A stretch of 64,000 nt of DNA. It comes from Caproicibacter sp002399225. GTDB taxonomy: Bacteria > Bacillota > Clostridia > Oscillospirales > Acutalibacteraceae. Every line of letters starts with the position of its first letter. The stretch's first letter is position 1. Made by a program: the position numbers and the translations under genes. Below are positions 8,264 to 15,735 of this stretch, in pieces. The stretch is from assembly GCA_036756705.1 (NCBI GenBank), contig DAIOKN010000010.1, forward strand, positions 1 to 64,000. Reading direction: 5' to 3'. Under the pieces are notes generated by a model. It had not been told where the DNA came from. It ran no database searches and saw only the letters and a list, made by a program, of their open reading frames with translations.

Positions 8264-8608
8264 TTAAAGAATGACGCCGCAGGTCTGAGCGGCTTGATCC
8301 ACATCGGTGACCAGCAGGCTTCTGCCGCCGGTTGCCGCCGTCTTGATTTTGCCGTCCGCCGCAGCGCAGAGCATCTGGTACCCCACCTCCGGAGCCGTTC
8401 CGCTGAAAGGAAGCCGGACATAACCGGAAAGCTGCACCGCCGCATAGCCGCAGCGCGCGTTTTCCACTGCGCCGCAGAACACGTCGCCGTCCGCGCAGGA
8501 GCCGGCTGTGCCGTTTGCCGTCAGCTTGACCGGCGTTCCCGGCGAGAGTTTCTCGTCCGTTTCAAAGGTCACAGCCGCTTCCCGGAATCCGTTTAATGAT
8601 ACGTTCAT
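8264..8608 (-). CDS. Capsid decoration-like protein (DUF2190 type)
   Basis: This 114-residue beta-rich, glycine/alanine-rich protein sits between protease and capsid genes, where many siphophages and myophages encode a capsid-stabilising decoration protein. Segments such as 'SPGTPVKLTANGTAG..ADGDVFCGAVENA' and 'AAVQLSGYVRLPFSG' fit the DUF2190/decoration pattern. It would bind the outer capsid surface. ATG with GGAGG upstream. Confidence 0.6.
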   Translation of the reverse strand: MNVSLNGFREAAVTFETDEKLSPGTPVKLTANGTAGSCADGDVFCGAVENARCGYAAVQLSGYVRLPFSGTAPEVGYQMLCAAADGKIKTAATGGRSLLVTDVDQAAQTCGVIL

Positions 8609-8622
8609 TCGTTTCTCCTCCT

Positions 8623-9597
8623 TTATATTTTAAAAACAGAGTTGCCGCCGTCCGCGCTCCGCTTTTCCGTCCCCCCGAGCTGGGGGGAGAGCGGAACCAG
8701 CTGCTTTGCTTCCCGGCGGAATGCCGACGCAAAGCATTTCAGGTCTTCAAGATTCATCCCGTCGGCTGCGCGCCGGAGCGCGTCCGTGGGAAGGCCGGGC
8801 CTTGACAGCGCCGCGTTTCGCACGAACTCTTTCGCCAGCTCTTCCCGGTAGGCCCGGCCGCAGGCGGCTTCCCGCTCCAGCGCGTTAAGCTTTTCCGCCA
8901 GCGCCTGTGCTTCCTTTTGCGTCAGCGCAACGGGACTCCCGGCCCGCAGCGCCTTTATGGGATCCCGCGCCCCGGCGTAGCTTTTGACGACGCCCGCCGC
9001 CCGCTGCGCGGGGATTGCCACAAAAGACCACTCGTAGGCATCGGTCGGTTCGTCCAGAACCGCGCAGCAGACGGTGCCGCCATAGTCTTGCCCGCGCACA
9101 TGCTTGCAGGAACCCGTTTTTAAGTCCGCTCCGCAGACGCTGCACGTCACGCGCTGTACGGAGCATCCGACGCTGACTTCCTTTTTGATACCGCTTTCCA
9201 GCTCGGCGATCAGGCCGGTGTTTTCCTCCGTCCTGGGCAGATACGCCCCCGCCTTCAGGCGGGTATACGGTTCCCCCGCCGAAGTGATCTTGTCCGGATC
9301 GCTCTCAATGCGGCAGTCAAAGATCCGCGCCGCCTGATCCTGCGTTCGTCCGCTGTGGTTGAAGATCCCCGTTTTGCCGACGAACAGTGCCGAGAGCTTT
9401 TCGAGGGCGGGAATGGAAAAGCGCTCCCCGTCCCGGTCGATTTCGTTGTCGCACAGCACGACCGGGAACACATAGAGTTCGTCTGCGGAAAATTCCCTGC
9501 GTGTAAAACAGTTGATCTTTTCAAGCGCCGCCGCGTCTGGAATCGGATTGATTTCCGCCGCCTCCGCGGTGTCTCCCTGTGCGTAAGATTTTGTCAG
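8623..9597 (-). CDS. Prohead protease/scaffold-like protein (XkdF-like), non-canonical start
   Basis: The conserved region 'CFTRREFSADELYVFPVVLCDNEIDRDGERFS' is followed by 'LFVGKTGIFNHSG' and a 'GVSVQR..CSVC' zinc-ribbon-like section with four Cys/His (about residues 145-170). This matches the phage-encoded XkdF/prohead protein family. The conserved N-terminus extends 42 codons upstream of the first GTG (9471). That extension contains no ATG, GTG or TTG, only CTG at 9597 or ATT at 9600, with GGGAGG 7-10 bases upstream. I therefore propose a CTG (or ATT) start, giving about 324 residues. The C-terminal half is helical and could act as scaffold. Confidence 0.6.
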   Translation of the reverse strand: MTKSYAQGDTAEAAEINPIPDAAALEKINCFTRREFSADELYVFPVVLCDNEIDRDGERFSIPALEKLSALFVGKTGIFNHSGRTQDQAARIFDCRIESDPDKITSAGEPYTRLKAGAYLPRTEENTGLIAELESGIKKEVSVGCSVQRVTCSVCGADLKTGSCKHVRGQDYGGTVCCAVLDEPTDAYEWSFVAIPAQRAAGVVKSYAGARDPIKALRAGSPVALTQKEAQALAEKLNALEREAACGRAYREELAKEFVRNAALSRPGLPTDALRRAADGMNLEDLKCFASAFRREAKQLVPLSPQLGGTEKRSADGGNSVFKI

Positions 9598-9620
9598 AAT
9601 AGCAAATCCTCCCTTTCTAT

Positions 9621-10799
9621 TTATTCCTCAATGTGGTTCTGTTTCCGTCCGGCTTTCGTCTGTTTGACCGGTGTCTTCTTGTGAACGGTTTGCTCAATCT
9701 GTTCGGCGCGCGCATTTTGATATCGGGCGGCGGCCAGCTCGGTCGCATCCTGAAGGGTGATTTCATTCCACTTGACAAAGCAGCGCGGAGGATACCCGTT
9801 CAGCCGGAGCCACATGCCGCAGATCTTGTCGATGACCGGATTTAAAAGCCGCCGGTATGATTCCAGTTCGCTGGTCAGAATATCCGCCTGCTGGCTGGAC
9901 ATCCTCTCGGTAGAGGACCAGGTCAGACCGAGCAGGAACGGCGGGATTCCCAGCTTTGCGATAATCTGCTCCAGCATCTGCCGCACAGGGATCTCACTGT
10001 CGAGAATCTGTACGTCTGAACCGATCGCCTTGATGCTTACGTCGCCGACGGCGATGAAGTCGCTCACACCGTCCCCGCGCATGGCGCGCCCCCATTCCGA
10101 AGCGATCTGCTCCGCCCGCTCTTTGGCGAATGCACGGTCCGCCGCATCGGAGTCCGGCTTGTACGTCACCGCGAAGCGCACTCCGCCGAGGCGTTCCCAG
10201 TTACTCCCGATCGTGTGGAAGATCTGGACCAGGGTGCGGCTGACGAACGGAAGCCCGCGCAGAAGAGAGACGCCCTGCGCACTGCCCGGCGGCGGGTTCA
10301 GCGCGGAGCAGAACACCAGTTCCGGGTAGCGCACCGGCACGCTTCCGCCGTTTTCCCGGCGGCGCACCTCCACGGCGAGCGGCGAGGCGGCCCGCAGCTC
10401 CACATCGTCCAGCGAAGCGTTGTACAGCGCGCGGAATTCTCCGCCCTGCACCACCATTTCCCCGACGGCGTTGCCGTAGGTCAGAAGCTGGTCGAGGTAG
10501 GTGGTCAGGAAGCTTTCGATCCCCTGCCGGTCCGCGCCGACTTGTACGGAATCCAGAAAGTGGTTCAGCTGTCTCTCCGCCGCTTCATCCGGACAGGAGA
10601 CCAAAAAACCGCCGGTCAAGCGCAGAATTTTTTCAATTGCCGCGTCGATGATCGGCACGGCTTCCCGCAGCGCGTCGTAAAGCCGCCGTTCGCCGGGGCC
10701 TGCCGGCACCTGAAGAGAAAGCTCCGGAAACGGTTCTTTCTTTTCCGCCGTCTGTACGGCGCATACCGCCGTTTCGGGCCGCTTTCGCTTAAAAAACAT
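9621..10799 (-). CDS. Phage portal protein (XkdE-like)
   Basis: The 392-residue product begins MFFKRKRPE after AAAGGGGG. The portal core includes 'LLTYGNAVGEMV' and 'RALYNASLDDVELR', then 'SEWGRAMRGDGVSDFIAVGDVSIKAIGSDVQILDSEIPVRQMLEQIIAKLGIPPFLLGL' style motifs, of which only short parts are quoted here. A C-terminal helical clip region follows. Portals form the dodecameric channel at one capsid vertex, dock the terminase and pass DNA. Upstream in-frame codons to 10835 lie inside the terminase gene and were not used. Confidence 0.85.
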   Translation of the reverse strand: MFFKRKRPETAVCAVQTAEKKEPFPELSLQVPAGPGERRLYDALREAVPIIDAAIEKILRLTGGFLVSCPDEAAERQLNHFLDSVQVGADRQGIESFLTTYLDQLLTYGNAVGEMVVQGGEFRALYNASLDDVELRAASPLAVEVRRRENGGSVPVRYPELVFCSALNPPPGSAQGVSLLRGLPFVSRTLVQIFHTIGSNWERLGGVRFAVTYKPDSDAADRAFAKERAEQIASEWGRAMRGDGVSDFIAVGDVSIKAIGSDVQILDSEIPVRQMLEQIIAKLGIPPFLLGLTWSSTERMSSQQADILTSELESYRRLLNPVIDKICGMWLRLNGYPPRCFVKWNEITLQDATELAAARYQNARAEQIEQTVHKKTPVKQTKAGRKQNHIEE

Positions 10800-12057
10800 G
10801 TATTTCCCCCTTTCTCCGCGGCGCCGCGACGGCAAAGAAACCGCCTTCCGGGCGGCTCAGCGCGGTGACAAAATAACGGATATCATCCATTGCGTGATCG
10901 TTTTCCTTGACAGGCGCATCGCAGGTCCGCTTTTCGTCCCACCGGTATCGTCCGAATTCCCGCACCGCGTCTGCGCAGCAGCGGCAAATTTTGATTTTCC
11001 CCTGCTTAAGCGCCGCGGCGGTTTTCCGGATTCCGTCCAGCACCGCGTTGTCCGCTTTCCGCGCGCGGTACCTGCCGTGCCGCCGGATCACTTCGAGAAA
11101 GCTTGCCGCGGAAGGGTCTACTACCACGCGGTCGATTTTCCGGTCCCCGCAGAGCCGCTCCAGCGCGGCGTAATGCTCCTCGTCGGTCCGCTGTTCCCCG
11201 GCTTTTCTGGAATCGTAATAGGATTCCGTTAGGCGGTACCAGACGCCGTTCTGAAGCCCCCAAAGCCCCATGGAACAGGGATTCGCCGTTCCATAGTCGC
11301 ACGAAACGGCATAGCGTGAAAAGCCTCCCTCCGGTACGCTGCAGAACATGCCGTCCGTCATGAACGGATAGATCAGCCCTTCGGCCGCAACCCATTTCCC
11401 CAGCACGAACCGTTCGTAAAACGTGCCGGAATAGAGCGTGCGGTACCGGGCGAGGATCTCCGGGCTGAGCGACGGGTTATCTTCCATCGTGAAATGAAGG
11501 CGCAGTGCGTTTTTTTGTTCCGCTTTGCAGACCCATTCCCTGTAAAACCAATGTTGGGGACTTTCCGGATTGCAGGAAAACCAGAATTTAGAGCCTTCCA
11601 CCGAGCAACGCGCCAGCGCCTGCTCGACAAACGAGCGCGGCATCAGGGCCACCTCGTCGAAAAACACGCCCGCAAGCGTCATACCTTGGATCAGCGCCGC
11701 CGAGCCTTCGTCCTTTCCGCCGAAGAGGTAGAACCGGCCGCGGCTTTTGCCGCAGGAAATGTCAATTCGGTTTTCCCCCGCGTGAAAGACGCAGGAAAAT
11801 CCGGATTCGTCCAGCACCGGCAGCAGGGTTGTCACCAGATTCCGCCGAAGTGACCGGATGGTTTTTCCGCAGAGCGCGAACGACCGGCCGTTAAACCGGG
11901 AAAGAGCCCACAGAACAAACGAAAGCCCCAGGCACAGCGTTTTGCCGCTCCGCACCGCCCCGTCGCAAATCACTGCGTCCCGCCCGGCGTACGGGGACCC
12001 CGGGCACCACCAGCACAGGGCGTCCCGCTGACGCGGGGAAAAGGATTCAAGCCTCAT
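10789..12057 (-). CDS. Phage terminase large subunit (XtmB/PBSX type)
   Basis: The 422-residue product has Walker A GAVRSGKT (33-40), Walker B VFFDEVALM (about 131-139) and an RNase H-like nuclease domain with CDYGTANP, VVDPSAASF and NDHAMDDIRYF providing the acidic residues. The motor and nuclease motifs are complete, so DNA packaging activity could be retained. It overlaps the small-subunit-like gene by 11 bases upstream and the portal gene by 11 bases downstream. It starts with ATG. Confidence 0.92.
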   Translation of the reverse strand: MRLESFSPRQRDALCWWCPGSPYAGRDAVICDGAVRSGKTLCLGLSFVLWALSRFNGRSFALCGKTIRSLRRNLVTTLLPVLDESGFSCVFHAGENRIDISCGKSRGRFYLFGGKDEGSAALIQGMTLAGVFFDEVALMPRSFVEQALARCSVEGSKFWFSCNPESPQHWFYREWVCKAEQKNALRLHFTMEDNPSLSPEILARYRTLYSGTFYERFVLGKWVAAEGLIYPFMTDGMFCSVPEGGFSRYAVSCDYGTANPCSMGLWGLQNGVWYRLTESYYDSRKAGEQRTDEEHYAALERLCGDRKIDRVVVDPSAASFLEVIRRHGRYRARKADNAVLDGIRKTAAALKQGKIKICRCCADAVREFGRYRWDEKRTCDAPVKENDHAMDDIRYFVTALSRPEGGFFAVAAPRRKGEIHVF

Positions 12058-12364
12058 CCTTTTTCTCTTCTTTCATTTCCCGCGCGCATTTCTGCAGCGC
12101 CCGGTACAGCGGGGAATTTCCCGCGCCCTGCTCACTCAGGCTGCGCAGGCAGTCCAGCGCGCGCATGCGGTCGTAAAACTTGATTTCCAGCCCGCCGTCT
12201 TTCAGGCGCCGGATTTCCGCGATATTGTCGAAATCCATGCTCGCAAGTTCCCGCGGGGTCGGTTCTTCGCCGAACAGCAGGCGCACCGCGTCGTTGACGG
12301 TGCCGAACGCCAGCTTTTCGTAGCCGTTTTTCAGGCTCGGTTTCTTTTTTCCGTTGCGTGTCAA
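12047..12364 (-). CDS. Terminase small subunit-like protein
   Basis: The proposed start is a TTG at 12364, seven bases after AAAGGAGG, giving 105 residues that begin MTRNGKKKPSLKNG. A 'KLAFGTVNDAVRLLFGEEPTPRELASMDFDNIAEI' style segment (about 15-50) and a C-terminal helical, basic tail fit small-terminase-like proteins found upstream of clostridial PBSX-type large subunits. No classical helix-turn-helix is obvious, so DNA recognition is unproven. It is the first gene of the cassette. Confidence 0.5.
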   Translation of the reverse strand: MTRNGKKKPSLKNGYEKLAFGTVNDAVRLLFGEEPTPRELASMDFDNIAEIRRLKDGGLEIKFYDRMRALDCLRSLSEQGAGNSPLYRALQKCAREMKEEKKDEA

Positions 12365-12439
12365 ATGCCAGCCTCCTTTCATCCCCCCGCCGCGCGCAAA
12401 GCATTTTTCCCCTCCAAAGGACAAATCCGGAAGTTTTTC

Positions 12440-12468
12440 TTGACATTTCTCATTACCGATGATACTGT
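12440..12468 (+). promoter_or_regulatory. Promoter of the gntR-ABC operon
   Basis: A perfect TTGACA (12440-12445) is followed after 17 bases by TACTGT (12463-12468). The -10 box overlaps the palindromic operator that follows. Confidence 0.6.
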
Positions 12469-12488
12469 ATATATACGTTATACACAGT
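12464..12488. promoter_or_regulatory. Palindromic operator, probable GntR/YtrA site
   Basis: The inverted repeat has left arm ACTGTATATA (12464-12473) and right arm TATACACAGT (12479-12488) around a 5-base centre, with one mismatch. It covers the -10 region and start point of the gntR promoter, as expected for an autorepressor. It also lies between the divergent phage cassette and the ABC operon. Confidence 0.6.
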
Positions 12489-12504
12489 AAAGCGGTGATG
12501 AAAA

Positions 12505-12882
12505 CTGGATATTGTCATCAGCAATTCCGATCCACGGCCGATCTATGAACAAATTGAAGCGCAAATCAGGAGCCAGATCCTTTCGGCCGGTCTGCATCCG
12601 GGTGATCCGCTCCCTTCCATGCGCCTGCTTGCGCGCCAGCTTCACATCAGCGTCATCACGACGCGCCGGGCCTATTCCGACCTGGAGGCGGAAGGGCTTG
12701 TTGAGACGGTGGCGGGCAAAGGCTGCTTTGTCGCGTCGCCGGATGTGGAATCCATCCGCGCGGAGCAGCGCCGCCGGGTGGAAGAACTGCTCCGCCGCGC
12801 CGTACGGCAGGCGAGGCAGAGCGGAGTTTCAGCGGAAGAGATGCACGGCATGCTGAACCGCCTGTATGGCAAAAAAAAATAA
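12505..12882 (+). CDS. GntR-family regulator, YtrA type; start codon uncertain
   Basis: The winged helix-turn-helix covers residues about 8-78 (PIYEQIEAQIRS; GDPLPSMRLLARQLHIS; TTRRAYSDLEAEGLV; VAGKGCFVA), followed by the short helical dimerisation tail typical of YtrA proteins (about 125 residues in all). It should repress its own operon, which encodes an ABC transporter. In frame there is only CTG at 12505. The natural-looking ATG at 12498 is one base out of frame because an AAAA run follows it. With AAA the protein would begin M-K-L-D-I-V. This is a CTG start, a frameshift or a sequence error. Confidence 0.75.
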   Translation: MDIVISNSDPRPIYEQIEAQIRSQILSAGLHPGDPLPSMRLLARQLHISVITTRRAYSDLEAEGLVETVAGKGCFVASPDVESIRAEQRRRVEELLRRAVRQARQSGVSAEEMHGMLNRLYGKKK

Positions 12883-12894
12883 AAGGAGATTTTT

Positions 12895-13755
12895 ATGGAA
12901 CCGTTACTGGAACTGAAGGACGTGTGCAAAGAGTACCCTTCATTTTCGCTTCAGAATATCAGCTTTTCCGTACCGCCCGGCAGCATTATGGGGCTGATCG
13001 GGGAAAACGGTGCCGGAAAAACCACTACCATCCTTCTGATTCTGAATGAAATCCGCCGCGACGGCGGAATAATCAGAATTTTTGGGAAAGATAATATTCG
13101 GGAGGAAGTGGCAATCAAAGAGCAGATCGGCGTGGTGCTGGATGAAAACTGCTTTTCCGGTGAATTCCGCGCCAAAGACGTCAACGCCATTTTAAAGCGG
13201 GTCTTCAAGACGTGGGACCGCGATCTGTTTTACCGGTATTTGTCCGATTTCTCTCTCTCGGAAAACAAAAAAATCAAGGACTATTCCAAAGGGATGCGGA
13301 TGAAGCTGAACCTCGCGGCGGCGCTTGCGCACCGGCCCCGCCTTCTGATTCTCGACGAGGCGACCAGCGGGCTCGACCCTGTCATGCGCAGCGACGTTCT
13401 CGACCTGCTGCTCGACTTCATCCAGGACGAAAGCCGCGCCGTCCTGTTTTCGTCCCACATCACTTCCGACCTCGAGCGCGTCGCAGACTCCGTCACGTTT
13501 CTTCACGGGGGAAAGGTCGTATTCAGCCGCGAGAAAGACGAGCTGGAAGATCAAATGGGGATCTTAAAATGCGGCGCCTCGCAGTTCGGCAAGCTGAATC
13601 CGGCCGACTTCCTGCGCGTGCGCCGCGGCGAGGCCGAGTGTGAGGCGCTTGTGGCCGACCGGGCCGGCGCGAAGAAAAAATATGCGGACTTTGTCATTGA
13701 TCCCGCGCCGCTCGACGAGATTATGCTGCTGTATGCAAAGGGGGAAAAATCATGA
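12895..13755 (+). CDS. ABC transporter ATP-binding protein (YtrB-like)
   Basis: The 286-residue ATPase has Walker A GENGAGKTT (about 37-45), a YSKGMRMKL signature in place of LSGGQ (about 134-142) and Walker B RLLILDEAT (about 152-160). A C-terminal extension of about 60 residues follows the nucleotide-binding domain. The YSKG-type signature and the GntR gene 12 bases upstream are typical of Ytr/antibiotic-responsive or export transporters of Firmicutes. It energises the membrane subunit encoded by the next gene, which overlaps by ATGA. Its substrate cannot be told from the sequence. Confidence 0.88.
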   Translation: MEPLLELKDVCKEYPSFSLQNISFSVPPGSIMGLIGENGAGKTTTILLILNEIRRDGGIIRIFGKDNIREEVAIKEQIGVVLDENCFSGEFRAKDVNAILKRVFKTWDRDLFYRYLSDFSLSENKKIKDYSKGMRMKLNLAAALAHRPRLLILDEATSGLDPVMRSDVLDLLLDFIQDESRAVLFSSHITSDLERVADSVTFLHGGKVVFSREKDELEDQMGILKCGASQFGKLNPADFLRVRRGEAECEALVADRAGAKKKYADFVIDPAPLDEIMLLYAKGEKS

Positions 13756-14399
13756 CAGGACTCATGCTCAAAGATCTGCTGTACCTGAAACGAACGACCA
13801 AAGTACTGCTCCTTCTTCTCGCTTTTTATCTGGTCCTTTTTATGACGGCCGGCTCGGAAAGCGCCGCCTCCGGGGCTCTCTCCGGCATCATCGTGATGCT
13901 GACTCTCATCCTTTCCGCCAATGCATTTGCCTACGATGAAACCGCAAAATGGAAAACCTATGAACTTAGCCTTCCCGTTCCGAGACACCGCATCGTTCTG
14001 GCACGTTATTTGCTCACGCTGGCCTTTTCTACGGCTCTGTCGCTGTGTTCCCTGCTGGGGGAATGGATTGCCTACCGCGGGGTCTTGTGGGAAAGCGCCG
14101 CCGCTGTGCTGGCTTCCTGGAGCATTTCCCTGCTGTTCTGCGCCGTCTTGTTTCCGGCCATGTACAAATACGGCTCGCAGAAGGCCCGGCTGGTGCTAAT
14201 TGTTTTTGTCATGCTGCCGGTCCTGTTTCTGCTCCTGCTCTCAAAGGCAAACCTGCCCATGCCCGGCGGCTCTGCCTTGACGCTTATTTTCCGTCTGCTT
14301 CCGCTTCTGGCTGCTGCGGCCTATGGGGCCTCTTATGGGATCTCCTGCCGCATTTTTGCTACCGGAACGAGAAAATCCGGCATCGGTTCCAAAACATGA
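13752..14399 (+). CDS. ABC-2 type transporter membrane protein
   Basis: The 215-residue protein is very hydrophobic, with about six predicted membrane segments (around residues 18-35, 37-55, 80-100, 110-130, 140-160 and 175-195) and a basic C-terminus. It overlaps the ATPase gene by four bases and is the membrane half of the transporter. The last ~50 bases of the gene and the following intergenic sequence are repeated about 1.18 kb downstream (near 15531), as part of the degV duplication. Confidence 0.75.
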   Translation: MTGLMLKDLLYLKRTTKVLLLLLAFYLVLFMTAGSESAASGALSGIIVMLTLILSANAFAYDETAKWKTYELSLPVPRHRIVLARYLLTLAFSTALSLCSLLGEWIAYRGVLWESAAAVLASWSISLLFCAVLFPAMYKYGSQKARLVLIVFVMLPVLFLLLLSKANLPMPGGSALTLIFRLLPLLAAAAYGASYGISCRIFATGTRKSGIGSKT

Positions 14400-14425
14400 C
14401 AGGTGAGATTATTTCATCTTTAAAA

Positions 14426-14460
14426 TAAGATAATATAATTTTTAATATTATATTATCTTA
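14426..14460. repeat. Perfect AT-rich inverted repeat
   Basis: The 14-base arms 14426-14439 and 14447-14460 are exact reverse complements around a 7-base loop made of A and T. It lies after the ABC operon and before the degV promoter. It may be a weak terminator or an operator. The corresponding place in the duplicated copy (near 15600-15640) has only the right arm roughly preserved. Confidence 0.6.
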
Positions 14461-14479
14461 GCAAAATAGGGAATGATGA

Positions 14480-14508
14480 TTGCATCTTCCGGCGGGCGGT
14501 GGTAAAAT
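14480..14508 (+). promoter_or_regulatory. Promoter of first degV copy
   Basis: TTGCAT, a 17-base GC-rich spacer and TAAAAT. The same 29 bases recur at 15658-15686 before the second copy. Confidence 0.6.
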
Positions 14509-14558
14509 AAAAAAATGTCGTTTGTCGTTTTTAGTTTAAAAAACAGAAGGAGAAAAGA

Positions 14559-15431
14559 ATGGCGGATTATGTGATTATTACGGACTCGTCCTGCGATTTG
14601 CCGGGGGATCTTGCAAAAGAACTTGAAATCGTTGTTCTTCCTCTTTCCTTTCATATCGGCGGGAAAGATTATCGCAATTATCTGGATGAGCGTGAAATGC
14701 CGATTCAGGAATTTTATCGTCTTATCCGCGCCGGAGAATCCTGTACCACCGCCGCCGTGAATGTCGACAGCTACAAAAGGGCGATGGAGCCTCTGCTGCG
14801 GCAGGGGAAAGATATCCTGGACATCGCGTTTTCCTCCGGCCTTTCCGCAACCTGCAACTCCGCGAAGATCGCCTGCCGGGAACTCGCCGAGGAATATCCG
14901 GAGCGGAAGATTTTCGTGGTGGATACGCTCGCCGCTTCCCTCGGCCAGGGGCTTCTGGTTTACCATGCCGCAAAACGGAGACAGGCGGGCGAAAGCATTG
15001 AGGAAGTCCGCGACTGGGTGGAGCAAAACAAACTGCACCTTTGCCACTGGTTCACTGTGGACGACCTGAATCACCTCAAGCGCGGCGGAAGGATCTCGAG
15101 TGCAACGGCTCTATTTGGCACCATGTTAAACATCAAGCCCGTGATGCACGTCGACGACGAAGGTCACCTGATCCCGGTAGGAAAAACCCGCGGCCGCCGC
15201 GCCTCGCTGGATGCGCTCGCCGATCATATGGAGGATACCGCAATCGATCCTGCTTCCCAGATCGTTTTCATCAGCCACGGCGACTGTCCGGAGGATGCAA
15301 ACTATCTTGCAAGCGAAATTAAGCGCCGAATCGGGGTTAAAAATTTTGTAATCGGGAATGTCGGCCCTGTCATCGGCACACATTCCGGCCCCGGTACCAT
15401 GGCGCTCTTCTTTTTTGGCACCAGACGGTGA
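14559..15431 (+). CDS. DegV family protein, copy 1
   Basis: DegV proteins bind a fatty acid and present it to fatty-acid kinase FakA. The 290-residue sequence has the N-terminal 'YVIITDSSCDLP', the 'TTAAVN' loop that contacts the fatty-acid head group, 'AFSSGLSATCNSA' and a C-terminal 'GPVIGTHSGPGT' motif, all typical of FakB/DegV. AGAAGGAG precedes the ATG. It is a close paralogue of the gene at 15736, produced by a tandem duplication that also copied the promoter. The cognate fakA is not in the window. Confidence 0.92.
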   Translation: MADYVIITDSSCDLPGDLAKELEIVVLPLSFHIGGKDYRNYLDEREMPIQEFYRLIRAGESCTTAAVNVDSYKRAMEPLLRQGKDILDIAFSSGLSATCNSAKIACRELAEEYPERKIFVVDTLAASLGQGLLVYHAAKRRQAGESIEEVRDWVEQNKLHLCHWFTVDDLNHLKRGGRISSATALFGTMLNIKPVMHVDDEGHLIPVGKTRGRRASLDALADHMEDTAIDPASQIVFISHGDCPEDANYLASEIKRRIGVKNFVIGNVGPVIGTHSGPGTMALFFFGTRR

Positions 15432-15444
15432 TATTTCTGCACGG

Positions 15445-15486
15445 CGCCCCCAGAAACCCACGTCCGTGAGGCTTTGGGGGCTTTTT
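15445..15486 (+). terminator. Terminator of first degV copy
   Basis: A GCCCCCA...TGGGGGC hairpin with a long stem is followed by TTTTT, 14 bases after the stop codon. Confidence 0.85.
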
Positions 15487-15657
15487 GCCGTCTTTTGAAG
15501 ATTCCGCCGCCGCTTTGCTCCTCGCGCCGTATTTTTGCTACCGGAACGAAAAATCCAGCGTCAATTTTAAGGTGTGATGGAAGAGATCAGTTCATCTTTA
15601 AAATGATCTGTCATGCTATGGAATATTATATTATTTTAGCAAAACAAAGGATGACGA

Positions 15658-15686
15658 TTGCATCTTCCGGCGGGCGGTGGTAAAAT
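15658..15686 (+). promoter_or_regulatory. Promoter of second degV copy
   Basis: TTGCAT-N17-TAAAAT, identical to the promoter at 14480-14508. Confidence 0.6.
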
Positions 15687-15735
15687 AATAGAAAAATCAG
15701 TATCATTTCAGTTTGAAAAATAGAAGGAGAAAAGA

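Larger units (their letters stand above)
14352..15431 (+). repeat. Tandem duplication, unit 1 (permease 3' end + promoter + degV)
   Basis: The unit begins inside the 3' end of the ABC permease gene (the 'GCTACCGGAACGA' block at 14358) and runs through the degV gene. Unit 2 lies about 1.18 kb downstream. Shared pieces include the permease tail, the TTTAAAAT block, the identical promoter and the coding sequence. Confidence 0.8.
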
